A DNA stretch of 64,000 nt from Lysobacter sp. M2-1 (GTDB taxonomy: Bacteria; Pseudomonadota; Gammaproteobacteria; Xanthomonadales; Xanthomonadaceae), in NCBI RefSeq assembly GCF_022662495.1, contig NZ_JAKPBU010000001.1:1488001-1552000 (forward strand), written 5' to 3'. Positions 1 to 8,885 of the stretch are shown piece by piece. The position numbers and the translations under genes are program-made. The stretch's first letter is position 1. Each line of letters opens with the position of its first letter. The notes below the pieces were generated by a model. The model was not told where the DNA came from and searched no databases. It saw only the letters and a program-made list of their open reading frames with translations.

Positions 1-1
1 C

Positions 2-313
2 GAGTACCGCAAGCATCACGGCGAGCCGGTCTACGCCTGGCTGCTCGACCACGCGCGCAAGCTCGGCATCCCGGGCGGCTCGGCCTACCGCGCGATGGCC
101 GGTTACGGCCGGCATGGCCTGCGCCACGAACAGCATTTTTTCGAGCTTGCGGGGCAGGAACCGGTGCTGGTCGAGTTCATCGTGTCGGCGCAACAGGCGG
201 ACGCGTTTATCGCGGCACTCGAAGCCGAAGGCCTGGATCTGTTCTACGCCTGCCTGCCGGTCGAATATGGCGTGACCGGTGCGCGCGAGGCGCCGCCACG
301 AGATGACGACTAG
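2..313 (+). CDS. DUF190 family protein (partial, 5' end outside window)
   Basis: Reading frame 2 is open from the first base to the stop at 311-313 and gives about 103 residues, so the true start lies upstream of the window. The visible part has the DUF190 pattern: a His/Gly-rich segment followed by GEPVYAWLLDHARKLGIPGG, then AMAGYGRHG, then a beta-strand-rich half. DUF190 proteins are small PII-like cytoplasmic proteins often found beside CrcB fluoride channels; whether crcB lies upstream cannot be seen here. Family assignment rests on motif recognition. Confidence 0.75.
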   Translation, partial: EYRKHHGEPVYAWLLDHARKLGIPGGSAYRAMAGYGRHGLRHEQHFFELAGQEPVLVEFIVSAQQADAFIAALEAEGLDLFYACLPVEYGVTGAREAPPRDDD

Positions 314-361
314 CCTGCGACGCCTGCGATCCGGCCGCCGGCGCCGGCCTGGTCGTGCCGC

Positions 362-1732
362 TTAGGCGTAGCGCGCTTTCAGCATTGCGAACGCGGCGCG
401 CAGCGCCTGCGCCTCGCCGCCCACCGGGCGGCCCGCACGCTCGCTGTCGTTCCAGCTGTACACGTCCAGATGCGCCCAGGCCTGGCCCTTGGGCACGAAG
501 CGCTGCAGGTAGATCGCGGCGGTGATGCTGCCGGCCATGGTCGAACTGCTGGCGTTGGCGATGTCGGCCACGTGGCTGGTCAGATAACGCACGTACGGCT
601 GCCATAGCGGCATCCGCCACAGCGGATCGCGGGTCTGCGTGCCGGCCGCCAGCCAGTCGTGCGCCAGCGCATCGTCGTTGCTGTACAGCGCCGGCAACTC
701 GGGGCCCAGTGCGATGCGCGCCGCGCCGGTGAGGGTGGCGAAGTCCAGCAGCAGTGCGGGCGATTGCTCGCCGGCGTAGGCCAGCGCATCGCACAGCACC
801 ATCCGGCCTTCGGCATCGGTGTTGTCGATTTCCACGCTCACGCCCTTGCGCGTGGCGACCACCTCACCGGGGCGGAAGGCGTTGGGTCCGATCGCGTTCT
901 CCACCGCCGGCACCAGCAGGGTCAGCCGCAGCGGCAGCCTGCGCGCCATGACCAGCTCGGCCAGCGCGATTGCATGCGCCGCGCCGCCCATGTCCTTCTT
1001 CATGTTGCGCATGCCGGCGGCGGCCTTGATGTCCAAACCGCCGGTGTCGAAGCACACGCCTTTGCCGACCAGGGCCAGATGCGGATGGCTGGCATCGCCC
1101 CAGCGCAGTTCGATCAGGCGCGGTGCGCGGTGCGAGGCCCGTCCCACCGCATGGATCGCCGGGAAATTGGCCTCCAGCAGCGCATCGCCTTCCACCACCT
1201 CGACTTCAGCGCCGTGGGCCAGCGCGATCTCGCGCACCACCTGCTCGAGCTCCTGCGGGCCCATGTGCTCGGTCGGGGTGTTGACCAGGTCGCGCACCCG
1301 CGTGCAGGCCGCGATCAGGTCGGCGGTTTCGGCATCCGCATCGTCCAGCACCAGCCGCGCGGGTGCGCGCGTGGCCGCCTTGTAGCGGGTGAACCGGTAC
1401 GCGCCCAGGCCCCAGCCGAGCTGCAGCGCACGGCGCGCGTCATCGTCCAGTTCGCCCTGCAGGCGCCAGTCGCCCGGCGGCAGCGCATAGGGCGCGTGCG
1501 CGTAGGCGAATGGATCGTGCGGGTCCGCAACGCCGAGCACCGCGCCGCCGATGCCGTTGCCACCCGGCAGCAGCACCAGGCTGCCCGTGCCCGCGCTGAA
1601 GGTCTGCGCGTCCAGCCACTGTCCGATTTCCGGCAGCTGCGCCTGGCGCCATTCGTCCAGTCCGGCCTGCTGCACGCAGTGCAGCGGACGGGCGTCGGCG
1701 GAGCTGGCGGCGAATGCGTCGGCTGGATTCAT
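362..1732 (-). CDS. M17 leucyl aminopeptidase family protein
   Basis: 456-residue cytoplasmic metallo-aminopeptidase that removes N-terminal residues from peptides. The catalytic C-terminal domain carries the M17 metal-binding signature NTDAEGR near residues 303-309, preceded by the VGKGVCFDTGGLDIK block (metal ligand region) and the MKKDMGGAA block. The N-terminal domain is divergent, as in the short Xanthomonadaceae M17 paralogs. The open frame extends 34 codons further upstream, but the Met at 1732 (MNPADAF) starts where family-like sequence begins, and the extension is Arg-rich non-family sequence. It is convergent with the DUF190 gene and divergent from the next gene. Confidence 0.88.
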   Translation of the reverse strand: MNPADAFAASSADARPLHCVQQAGLDEWRQAQLPEIGQWLDAQTFSAGTGSLVLLPGGNGIGGAVLGVADPHDPFAYAHAPYALPPGDWRLQGELDDDARRALQLGWGLGAYRFTRYKAATRAPARLVLDDADAETADLIAACTRVRDLVNTPTEHMGPQELEQVVREIALAHGAEVEVVEGDALLEANFPAIHAVGRASHRAPRLIELRWGDASHPHLALVGKGVCFDTGGLDIKAAAGMRNMKKDMGGAAHAIALAELVMARRLPLRLTLLVPAVENAIGPNAFRPGEVVATRKGVSVEIDNTDAEGRMVLCDALAYAGEQSPALLLDFATLTGAARIALGPELPALYSNDDALAHDWLAAGTQTRDPLWRMPLWQPYVRYLTSHVADIANASSSTMAGSITAAIYLQRFVPKGQAWAHLDVYSWNDSERAGRPVGGEAQALRAAFAMLKARYA

Positions 1733-1917
1733 GTCGATGCGCTGCGGAAGGGCCGTTGGTCGGCCACGGAGCCATTCTAGCCGGGCGCCGCGGTGCCGGT
1801 TTGGCGCGCGCGTGTGGATGCGCGAGGCGCTCACGCGGTCGCATGACTGTCGCCACTGCCTGCGGCAGGCGTGCCCATGATGGAATCCGGGCGGATTTTT
1901 TACCGAGGTGATGCGTG

Positions 1918-3165
1918 ATGCGTTGGCGCTGCTTGCTGTCGACCGTGCTGCTGCTGTGTGTGTGCGTCGCTGCGCGCGCTGAAGGCCCGCAGGCCCCGGC
2001 GCCCACGCGCGTGGTGGTGCTGGGCGTGAACCACGCCGCGCAGCTCGTGTCCGAGGCGGACCAGCCGGGCATGCTGCTCGCCTTCATCCGGCAGCTGGCG
2101 CCGGACGCGGTGTGCGTGGAGCGCGAGCCGGAGGCATACGCGCGCAACGACCACTACGAATTCACCTACGAGATCCAGGACGTGGTGCTGCCCTATGCGC
2201 GCGAGCACGGGTTGGAGATCTGCCCGTTCGATTGGGAGCCCCCGCGCGAAGACCAGATGCTCGGATGGGGCCTGGCCCTGTCCGAGCCACCCGAGGTGCG
2301 GCGACCCTCCGGGTTCCAGGGCTTCCTTTCGTTCCCCGAAGTCGAGGCGCTGCGCCGCGGATTCTTCCAGGCCGACGATGTCGAGTCGCTGGCCAAGGTG
2401 CACGAATGGATCCGCACCCCCACGCAGCCTGCCTCGCGCGACCTGGCCCGGCGCATGTATCTGTACCGCACGTTCATGCAGGCGCAGCGGATCCGGGCCG
2501 CGGCGCGGCGCTGGCCCGGCGGCACCGTGCTGGTGGTGGTGGGCGAGTTCCACAAGCACGACATCGAGTCGATCCTCGCCGACGATCCGCGCATCGCGCT
2601 GGTGCAGCCGTCCTCGCTGCCGGCGCCGACGTTGCAGGAGGCAGAGCGCGTCAGCAACCGCGCGCACCGCGTCGCCATCGCCAGCTTCAACCTGCTCGGT
2701 GCCCAGGCGGGCACCGGCAACGTCGACTGGCCCTGGGTGGCGCGCGTGCTCGATGCGCTGGAACGCGAGCGCGAGGATCCGGAAACCCGCTTGCTGCGCA
2801 CCCGGCATGCGCGGCTGACCGGGCGCATCGATGCGGCCGCCGCCGTCGTACGCTACCGCGCCATCGCCGCCGACCCGGCCGCGCGTGCGATGCCGACCTG
2901 GAACGGCGTGCTCGACCGCAGCCGCGTGGATTCGTATTTCGATCCGTTCGGCAATCTGCGCACCGACCAGCGCGCACGCGTGGAACTGGCGCGCGAACTG
3001 TACCGGCAGGGCGATGCCGCAGCGGCCGATGCGCTGCTGCCCGCGCTGCAGGCCGAACTCGAGCCGAAGGAGGCGCGCCAGCTGCAGGCCTACTGGCAGC
3101 GCGAACTGGCTGCCGTCGATGCCGGGCAGGGCGCGGCCGGCAAGGAAGCCGCGCGGCCCAGGTGA
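1918..3165 (+). CDS. Secreted ChaN/TraB-like hypothetical protein
   Basis: 415-residue protein with a clear Sec signal peptide (residues 1-21, ending AARA). After it comes TRVVVLGVNHAAQL, then DAVCVEREPEAY, and later TVLVVVGEFHKHDIESIL. A G-x-x-H block near the N-terminus, a Glu/Asp-rich middle block and a second hydrophobic G-x-x-H block are the layout of TraB/GumN and ChaN-type proteins (proposed hydrolases or haem-binding proteins). I do not recognise a specific family member, so the function is left open. GTG at 1915 is an alternative start; the GAGGTG element at 1904-1909 suits the ATG at 1918 (spacing 8). Confidence 0.6.
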   Translation: MRWRCLLSTVLLLCVCVAARAEGPQAPAPTRVVVLGVNHAAQLVSEADQPGMLLAFIRQLAPDAVCVEREPEAYARNDHYEFTYEIQDVVLPYAREHGLEICPFDWEPPREDQMLGWGLALSEPPEVRRPSGFQGFLSFPEVEALRRGFFQADDVESLAKVHEWIRTPTQPASRDLARRMYLYRTFMQAQRIRAAARRWPGGTVLVVVGEFHKHDIESILADDPRIALVQPSSLPAPTLQEAERVSNRAHRVAIASFNLLGAQAGTGNVDWPWVARVLDALEREREDPETRLLRTRHARLTGRIDAAAAVVRYRAIAADPAARAMPTWNGVLDRSRVDSYFDPFGNLRTDQRARVELARELYRQGDAAAADALLPALQAELEPKEARQLQAYWQRELAAVDAGQGAAGKEAARPR

Positions 3166-3178
3166 TCCGCGCCGCCGC

Positions 3179-3922
3179 CTAGGCGGCAGCCGATCTCACC
3201 GCCGCGGCATCCAGCCAGTCGGCGAGCGCGGTCAGCGAATCGAACTGCAGGTCGGGCGCGGGTTCGTGCGCCGGCCACGGCATCGCGTCGCCGGGCTTGT
3301 CGCCGCGGTGGATCCAGCAGCTGCGCAGTCCTGCGCGCGACGCGCCGAGCATGTCCAGCGCGATGTCGTCGCCCACGTGCAGCACCTCGTCCGGCGCGCA
3401 TTGCAGCCGGGCGCACGCGGCCAGGAAGATCCCGGCTTCGGGCTTGGGCGTGCCGTGCATCAGTGCGCTGAGCTGATCGGCGAACAGATGGTCGATGCCG
3501 ATCGCCGCCAGGTCGGCATTGCCGTTGGACAAGGCGAGCACCGGCACGCGTGCGGCGATGCGCTGCAGGCCGTCAAGCGCATCGGGGTAGAAGTCCACCC
3601 GGTTGCGCTCGCGGTGGAACAGCGCATGTGCGGCGTGGGCCAGGCCCGGATCGCCGCCGGTCTCGCGCAGCGCGCGCTCGATGGTCAGGCGCCGCAGCGC
3701 GGACAGGTCGTGCACCAGGTGCGGATTGTCGGCGTGCACCTGGCTGCGCAGGGCGTGCATGCCGGGGGACGTGCCGTTCAACAGCGGAAAGCGCTCGGCC
3801 GTCGCCGGACTGTGTTCCAGGAACCAGTCGTGCAGGCTCTGTTCGATCCTCGCGCCGATCGGCGCGAAGGGCCAGAGCGTGTCGTCGAGATCCAGGGTGA
3901 TGGCGCGGACGGTGAAACTCAC
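3179..3922 (-). CDS. HAD superfamily hydrolase (subfamily IA)
   Basis: 247-residue Rossmannoid phosphatase. Motif I is DLDDTLW (nucleophile Asp near residue 11, acid/base Asp near 13). Motif II is LALSNG, motif III is the Lys in GTPKPEAG, and motif IV is VLHVGDDIALDMLGA. An alpha-helical cap sits between motifs I and II, typical of the YjjG/haloacid-dehalogenase-like class IA group that hydrolyses small phosphometabolites or nucleotides. It faces the gene ending at 3165, with 13 bp between the two stops. The substrate cannot be deduced. Confidence 0.85.
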   Translation of the reverse strand: MSFTVRAITLDLDDTLWPFAPIGARIEQSLHDWFLEHSPATAERFPLLNGTSPGMHALRSQVHADNPHLVHDLSALRRLTIERALRETGGDPGLAHAAHALFHRERNRVDFYPDALDGLQRIAARVPVLALSNGNADLAAIGIDHLFADQLSALMHGTPKPEAGIFLAACARLQCAPDEVLHVGDDIALDMLGASRAGLRSCWIHRGDKPGDAMPWPAHEPAPDLQFDSLTALADWLDAAAVRSAAA

Positions 3923-4012
3923 GCGCGCATTGTAGAGCAGAGCTTGCTCCGCTTTGTGGGCTACGTCGTCCGCGTCTTCCGGTGCTCCCGCAGCAGCGGA
4001 GCAGGTCTCGCG

Positions 4013-5140
4013 CTACTCCAGCACCTTCGCCCAGCCTTCCAGCCCATCGATCTTGGTCAGCACGATCTTGACGCACACGATCAGCGGCACCGCCAGCAGC
4101 AGGCCGATGATGCCCCAGGCCCAGCCGAACACCATCAGCGCCAGCATCAGCACCAGCGGCGAGATCGCCATGCGCTTGCCGAGCACCAGCGGGGTCAGGA
4201 TCTGGCCCTCGATCGTATGCAGGCCCAGGTAGATCGCGGCCGGCAACATCGACGGCAGCGGATAGTCGAACTCCACGAAGCCCATCAGCAGCATCAGCAG
4301 CACGCCGATCAGCGGGCCCACGTAGGGCGCGAAGTTCAGCACCGCCGCGACCGTGCCCCACAGCAGCGCTTCGGGCATCGACAGGTCGCAGAACCAGTGC
4401 AGCGCGGCCGCCAGCACCAGTCCTACCGCCACGTTGATCAGGCTGATGGTCAGCACGTAGCGCGAGATCTCCTGCTCGATCGACTGCAGGATGTCCACCG
4501 TCAGCCGCTTCTGCTGGCGGTTGGGCAGGTTCGCGATCGCCGCATGCTGCAGGCGTTCGCCGAAGATCATGAAGAACAAAGTCAGCAGCACCACCGCCAG
4601 CACCGAGGCCAGCAGCTTGGGCGTGGTGGTGAGTGCGCCGTAGGGATCGTTGAGTTCGGTGCGCACCACCTGCACGTTGCGGGCGCTGCCGTCGGCCGCG
4701 CGGGCGATATTTTCCGCGGCCTTGTTGGCGTCGGCCATCGGCTTGGTCATGCGCTTGAGCTGCGGCCCCAACTGGCGCAGCTCGCGCGGTACCTGCTCCA
4801 CCCATGCGCTCGCCGGTTCCACCAGTTCGCGCCCGAGCGCGACCACGCCGGCGATCCCGGCGGCCACCAGCAGCACGGCCGCCAGTGCGCGCGGGATCCA
4901 CAGCTTGCCCAGGACGCGGATGATCGGATTGCCGACCAGGGAGAAGAACAGCGCCAGCAGGATCGGCAGGATCAGGTCCTGCGCGGCCCATGCGGTGAAG
5001 ATGATCGCCAGCGCGGCCAGGATCCGCAGCGAGGTGCTGGCGCGGACGACCCCACCGCGCTCACCCGGTGACGCGGGACCGGTCGTGCCGCCGGCGGCGG
5101 CAGGTGCCGGCGCAGCGGGCATGGCGTCGGGCGTGCTCAC
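4013..5140 (-). CDS. AI-2E family transporter (PerM/UPF0118)
   Basis: 375-residue inner-membrane protein with about eight hydrophobic segments: two near residues 40-85, one near 155-180, and the rest in the C-terminal half. The long hydrophilic stretch between residues 90 and 145 and the C-terminal LGLHTIEGQILTPLVLGKR block are diagnostic of the AI-2E/PerM family. The family is associated with export of signals or ions (TqsA, sodium/lithium-proton antiport), but individual functions vary. Its start overlaps the stop of the upstream 152-residue gene by 4 bp, so the two are probably translationally coupled. Confidence 0.88.
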   Translation of the reverse strand: MSTPDAMPAAPAPAAAGGTTGPASPGERGGVVRASTSLRILAALAIIFTAWAAQDLILPILLALFFSLVGNPIIRVLGKLWIPRALAAVLLVAAGIAGVVALGRELVEPASAWVEQVPRELRQLGPQLKRMTKPMADANKAAENIARAADGSARNVQVVRTELNDPYGALTTTPKLLASVLAVVLLTLFFMIFGERLQHAAIANLPNRQQKRLTVDILQSIEQEISRYVLTISLINVAVGLVLAAALHWFCDLSMPEALLWGTVAAVLNFAPYVGPLIGVLLMLLMGFVEFDYPLPSMLPAAIYLGLHTIEGQILTPLVLGKRMAISPLVLMLALMVFGWAWGIIGLLLAVPLIVCVKIVLTKIDGLEGWAKVLE

Positions 5141-5595
5141 AGGTGGCCGCTGCCGCGAAAGGTCTCCGGAACCTCGTAGGGCGGCGGTGGTTCCGGGGTG
5201 TCGTCGTTGGCCGGCGGCGGCATGCCGTCGGTCTTACGCTCGACGGTTTCGGCGGCCTGCTTGGCATCCGAGGCCTCGCTCGCCGCGGCCTGCGCGCTGC
5301 CGCCGGCGAACAGGCTGCTCAGCGCGCTGATCAGCTGCAGGGTGCCGCCGCCCGCCGCCTTCTTGAACGGCTCGGCGCGGCCCACGATGAAGCCGCTCAC
5401 CAGGCCCGCGATCACGATCCGCCCCGGCGTCCACATCGCGCGCCAGGACGATTTCACCTGGCGCCAGTCGGCGCCGGTCTGGCGTTCCTTGGCCTCGAGC
5501 GCGACCTCCGCCTGTCGCACTTTCTCGATCAGTTGCTCGAAACCCACGTGGGTCTGCTCCAGGTGCGATGGTGCGTTGGACGGATGATCGCTCAC
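5137..5595 (-). CDS. Small conserved-looking membrane-associated protein, function unknown
   Basis: 152 residues. A hydrophilic helical N-terminus (residues 15-50, heptad-like charged residues) is followed by one hydrophobic segment (IVIAGLVSGFIVGRAEP, about residues 58-75), an Ala/Gly-rich amphipathic stretch and a Pro-rich acidic C-terminal tail. It resembles the membrane-anchored stress proteins beside it in architecture, but I do not recognise a family. It lies between the holin-like gene (23 bp upstream) and the AI-2E transporter (4-bp overlap), so it is almost certainly in their operon. Confidence 0.7.
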   Translation of the reverse strand: MSDHPSNAPSHLEQTHVGFEQLIEKVRQAEVALEAKERQTGADWRQVKSSWRAMWTPGRIVIAGLVSGFIVGRAEPFKKAAGGGTLQLISALSSLFAGGSAQAAASEASDAKQAAETVERKTDGMPPPANDDTPEPPPPYEVPETFRGSGHL

Positions 5596-5618
5596 GGCAG
5601 CGTGTTATGGCGACATGC

Positions 5619-6173
5619 CTATGGCGGGGTGATGTCGACGCCGAGTCCTTTCTTCACGGGTTGGCCGTCGGTGCTTTCGGCCACTTGCTCGGCCGCTTTC
5701 TTGGTGGACTGGCCCGAACTCGGCTCGGGCATGAAGTCGGCCAGCTCGCCGATGCCCAGCCGCGCCAGCTGCCGGCGCGTGGCCTGCATCCGGGTGTGGT
5801 CGAAGTAGCGCTGCGCCTGCCAGATCGCCCAGCCGGTGATCGCGGCGCTGAGCACCGCGCACAGCAGCAGCGCCGCGGCGAACGACATGCCCAGGCCGCG
5901 GCTGAGCCAGGTCACCAGCGCGGCCATCAGCAGCAGCCAGCACGAGGCGCCGAACGCGATCGCTACGCCGGTGAGCGCCAGCGTGCGGCCGAAGGCGCTG
6001 CGCGCCAGCGACACGTCCGCACTGAACAGGATCCGGAACGCCTTGAACGCATCGTTGCCCGCGCTCCAGGTGGCGCGTCCGGTGTCCTTGAGCTGCGCGA
6101 ACGCCTCGTCGATGCCCGGTGCGCGCTGGGCCTCGTCCCGCCGCGTTCCCGGCTGGTCGCCTTCTTCCGCCAT
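5619..6173 (-). CDS. Phage holin family / DUF1469-like membrane protein
   Basis: 184 residues. An acidic N-terminus leads to an amphipathic helix (LKDTGRATWSAGNDAFKAFR), then two closely spaced transmembrane helices (about residues 75-97 and 104-126) and a basic helical tail. This is the layout of the Phage_holin_3_6 (DUF1469) group, chromosomal membrane proteins usually next to YqjD/ElaB-type proteins. They are not lysis holins despite the name. Operon with the genes at 5137 and 6186. Confidence 0.75.
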   Translation of the reverse strand: MAEEGDQPGTRRDEAQRAPGIDEAFAQLKDTGRATWSAGNDAFKAFRILFSADVSLARSAFGRTLALTGVAIAFGASCWLLLMAALVTWLSRGLGMSFAAALLLCAVLSAAITGWAIWQAQRYFDHTRMQATRRQLARLGIGELADFMPEPSSGQSTKKAAEQVAESTDGQPVKKGLGVDITPP

Positions 6174-6185
6174 CGTCGCGTGGGC

Positions 6186-6548
6186 TTACTTGTCGCCGCT
6201 GCGCGCCAGCTTGGCGATGATCCAGCCGGCGGCGAAGGCCATGCCGAACGAGGCCAGCGGGCGTTCGCGGATCAGGTCCGAGGCGCTCTCGATCAGGTCG
6301 CGGCCCTTGTCCATCAGCACGTCGACCTGCTCCATCGACGCAGCGCCCGCGCTCTCGAGCGCGGCGATGCCCGACAGTGCGCCGTCGGCCAGTTCGGCCT
6401 TCACCTGCGCCTTGCCGAGCTTGGCTTCATCGCCAGCCGCAGCGGCCACGCCCTTGATCGCATCGCCCGCCGCGCCTGCGGCCTGCTTCAGATGCGCGCC
6501 GGTTTCACCCAGGTTGCTCTTGAGGTTGTCGGTGGCGGTCGGTGTCAT
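6186..6548 (-). CDS. DUF883/YqjD-like membrane-anchored helical protein
   Basis: 120 residues, almost all helical and Ala-rich. The protein ends in RERPLASFGMAFAAGWIIAK followed by a short basic tail, a C-terminal tail anchor of the type found in ElaB/YqjD/DUF883 proteins. In E. coli, YqjD binds ribosomes at the membrane in stationary phase; that role is family knowledge, not visible here. A GAGGA ribosome-binding site precedes the ATG at 6548. It is the first gene of a run of four minus-strand membrane genes, so the promoter should lie at 6550-6680. Confidence 0.75.
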   Translation of the reverse strand: MTPTATDNLKSNLGETGAHLKQAAGAAGDAIKGVAAAAGDEAKLGKAQVKAELADGALSGIAALESAGAASMEQVDVLMDKGRDLIESASDLIRERPLASFGMAFAAGWIIAKLARSGDK

Positions 6549-6692
6549 GTTCGGGTCCTCGTTTTGTTGGAAGGCACGCGCCGCGGCGCAGTGGGTGCAG
6601 CATGGTCAAGCCGGTGAAAAGCCCGCGTGAGCGTAACGCCAGCAAAGCTCTGAACCACCAAACCGGCGCCAATTAATGTGGGAGTGGCTTTT

Positions 6693-6793
6693 GTGGGAGC
6701 GGCCTTGGCCGCGATTGCTGTCCCCAGGAAACCCAGCTTCCGATTCCGATTCGGAACGCCGAAAGAGCAATCGCGCGCAAGCGCGCTCCCACA
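6693..6793. repeat. REP-like inverted repeat (GTGGGAGCGG...)
   Basis: Two outward arms, GTGGGAGCGGCCTTGGCCGC and (inverted) GCGCGCAAGCGCGCTCCCAC, enclose about 60 bp. Their outer 8-10 bases are exact complements (GTGGGAGC / GCTCCCAC) and the inner bases GCGATTGC / GCAATCGC also pair. Partial GTGGGAG copies lie just upstream (6679). This matches the extragenic palindromes scattered through Xanthomonadaceae and pseudomonad genomes. It sits 8 bp past the degQ stop and could act as its transcript end. Confidence 0.75.
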
Positions 6794-6800
6794 GGCCTCC

Positions 6801-8240
6801 CTAGCGCAGCAGCAACCGGCCTTGTTCGCGGCCACGCAGCACCTGCAGCGCCAGCTGCTCGGGCGCACGCGCCAGGCTCGCGCGGAATCCGTCGAGATCG
6901 CTGAACGCGCCGCTGCTCGCGGCCAGGATCACGTCGCCCGCCTGCAATCCGTTCTGCGCCGCGCGGCTGCCGCGCGCCACGCTTTCCACCAGCACGCCGC
7001 GGATGCCCTGGCGGCGCAGCGCCTCGGGCAGGTCGGCAAAGACCGCGCCGGCCAGGCGCGGGTCGAAGCTCGCGCCATCGCGCGGCGCCAGGCTCAGCCC
7101 GGTGGTCAGCTGCAGCGCGCGGCCATCGCGGCGCACGTCCAGGGCCACCTGCGCATCGGCCGCCTGCAGGCCCTGGAAGTTGCGCAGCGCTACGCTGCTG
7201 TCGATGCGCTCGCCGTTCGCGGCCAGGATCACATCGCCCACCTGCAGGCCCGCCTTGGCGCCCGCGGATCCCGGATAGACCCGCGTCACCACCACGCCGC
7301 GCGCCTCGTCCAGCCCCAGGCCGCGATAGGTGCGCTCGTCCACGTCCTGGGTGTCGATGCCGAAGGTGCCGCGTCGGACCACGCCATTGTTCGCCAGCAG
7401 CTGGTTCTTGATGCTCACCGCCAGGTTTGAGGGAATGGCGAAGCCCAGGCCGATGTTGCCGGCCATCGAGCCGCGCGGATTGAAGCTGGCGGTGTTGATG
7501 CCGACCAGCTGGCCGGCCAGGTTGACCAGCGCGCCGCCGGAGTTGCCCGGGTTGATCGAGGCGTCGGTCTGGATGAAGTTCTGGAAGCCCACGCCCGGCA
7601 GGTTGGCGCGGCCCACCGCCGAGACGATGCCCGAGGTCACCGTCTGGCCCACCCCGAACGGATTGCCGATCGCCACCACGAAGTCGCCCACCTTCAGGCT
7701 GCCCGAATCGGCCAGCGGGATCGCGGTGAGCGGCGCGCCATCGGTGGGGATCCGCATCACGGCCACGTCGGTATCGGCATCGGAGCCTTCGAACTCGGCC
7801 TTGAGCGTGCGCCCGTCGGCCAGGGTCACCGACACGTCGTCGGCGCCCTCGATCACGTGGTGGTTGGTCAGCACCAGGCCCTGCGCCGCGTCGATGATCA
7901 CGCCCGAGCCCAGCGATTCGTTGATCCGCTCCTGGGTCAGCTCGGGGAACATGCGGCGGAAGAACGGATCGTCGCCGAACGGGCTGACCCGCACCCGCTG
8001 CTTGGTGTGCACGCTGACCACGGCCGGCATCACCCGCTGCAGCATCGGCGCCAGCGAGGGCAGGGGCTGGCCGGGCAGCGATGCCGGCAGCTGGGCCACC
8101 GCGGGCACGCTCGCGGCGGCGCCGGGTTCGGCCCGCGCCGGCTGCTCCAGGCCGTCGCGCAGCGCGGTGGCGGCAAAGCCGCCGAACGCGGCGGCAAGGG
8201 ACAGGGCGAGCAGGGTGGTCAGGGGCTTGGGGCGTTGCAT
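6801..8240 (-). CDS. degQ: DegQ/DegP-type periplasmic serine endoprotease
   Basis: 479 residues: signal peptide (1-27), trypsin-like protease domain, then two PDZ domains. The triad is readable: His in LTNHHVIEG, Asp in DTDVAVMRI and Ser in NPGNSGGALV. It acts in the periplasm in quality control of misfolded envelope proteins. The frame is open to 8462, but the Met at 8240 (MQRPKPL) begins the signal peptide; upstream sequence is non-family. PDZ1 contains GVVVTRVYPGSAGAKAGLQ and PDZ2 GVLVESVARGSRAAQNGLQ. No sigma-E-like promoter was recognised in the 645-bp upstream gap. Confidence 0.93.
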   Translation of the reverse strand: MQRPKPLTTLLALSLAAAFGGFAATALRDGLEQPARAEPGAAASVPAVAQLPASLPGQPLPSLAPMLQRVMPAVVSVHTKQRVRVSPFGDDPFFRRMFPELTQERINESLGSGVIIDAAQGLVLTNHHVIEGADDVSVTLADGRTLKAEFEGSDADTDVAVMRIPTDGAPLTAIPLADSGSLKVGDFVVAIGNPFGVGQTVTSGIVSAVGRANLPGVGFQNFIQTDASINPGNSGGALVNLAGQLVGINTASFNPRGSMAGNIGLGFAIPSNLAVSIKNQLLANNGVVRRGTFGIDTQDVDERTYRGLGLDEARGVVVTRVYPGSAGAKAGLQVGDVILAANGERIDSSVALRNFQGLQAADAQVALDVRRDGRALQLTTGLSLAPRDGASFDPRLAGAVFADLPEALRRQGIRGVLVESVARGSRAAQNGLQAGDVILAASSGAFSDLDGFRASLARAPEQLALQVLRGREQGRLLLR

Positions 8241-8885
8241 GGACGTTCTCGAAAATCGTTCGGGCGGCCGCAGCCGCGCAGGCATTGGGGCAGGAGCGCT
8301 ATCAGATCGCGTCCCGACGCGGGGATTCAAGCGTCCGGCGCGTTCGGGGGCTGCCGCCGGGGATCCACTGCAGTGTCCGCCCGGCGCCCGAAATCGGTGC
8401 TGAAAGCGGTTTCGCGGCAGGTCGCCAACCGGGCGCCGGGAATGTCCGGGGAATCTGCGCATTCATCGAAATACTGTTGACATGCCAACTGTGACGGGCG
8501 TAGCGTGGTATCCCGCGCCGCCACTACATCTTGGGGTCGACGCGGCGGGCAGGGCCCAGACATTGGGGGTTTGTGCAAAGCACCAATCCTCAAAACAGGC
8601 CGGAATACCGCGGAGCAGTCGCTACACCAGCCGGAGTAACAGCCGGAAAACCGACGCCTTGGGGAGGGCTCGTGACGGCAGTCGAGGCACAACGCAGAAC
8701 AGTCAGCATCCAGGCGGCAGGGCGTGGCCCCACGAGGGCACAGCCGGTCGCGGCATCGCCGTCGGCGCGGTTCGCGCCCCGGCGCCGCTAACGGTTTTTT
8801 GCCCGCACGGGCACAGGCAAGGCGCTACACCTACAACCACAAGAAGGCCGCCGCCCCGCGGCACGCAACACGGAGAACACCAGGA
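8241..8885. other. 645-bp divergent intergenic region between degQ and nrdJa
   Basis: No ORF in this gap has family-like sequence. It holds the start region of degQ and the promoter/leader of nrdJa. A candidate sigma-70 promoter (TTGACA at 8477-8482; weak -10 TAGCGT at 8501-8506) and a candidate NrdR box (about 8522-8536) are annotated separately. That leaves a leader of roughly 370 nt before the nrdJa ATG. The leader is GC-rich with several small inverted repeats (for example GGCCGGAATACC and CCAGCCGG clusters at 8600-8650) but lacks a recognisable B12 box. Confidence 0.5.
8477..8536 (+). promoter_or_regulatory. Candidate nrdJa promoter with overlapping NrdR box
   Basis: TTGACA (8477-8482) is a perfect -35; 18 bp further is TAGCGT, a poor -10. 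At about 8522-8536 lies CACTACATCTTGGGG, whose core C-T-A-c-A-T-c-T-T-G matches all conserved positions of the NrdR-box consensus CWAtATaTWG. NrdR represses ribonucleotide reductase genes and normally binds two boxes; I could not find a convincing second one. Treat as a hypothesis. Confidence 0.35.

Noticed and set aside
3923-4012. Terminator between the HAD and AI-2E genes
   Set aside because: Short GAGCA/TGCTC and TGCTCC/GGAGCA stems exist but no T-run; too weak to call.
2831-5071. Long plus-strand frame (746 codons) antisense to the HAD and AI-2E genes
   Set aside because: It has low-complexity, Arg/Gln/His-rich translation with no family sequence and lies opposite genes with clear motifs; a GC-skew artefact.
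8540-8885. Cobalamin riboswitch in the nrdJa leader
   Set aside because: The leader is long enough and the enzyme uses B12, but I could not find a B12 box or the conserved core; not called.
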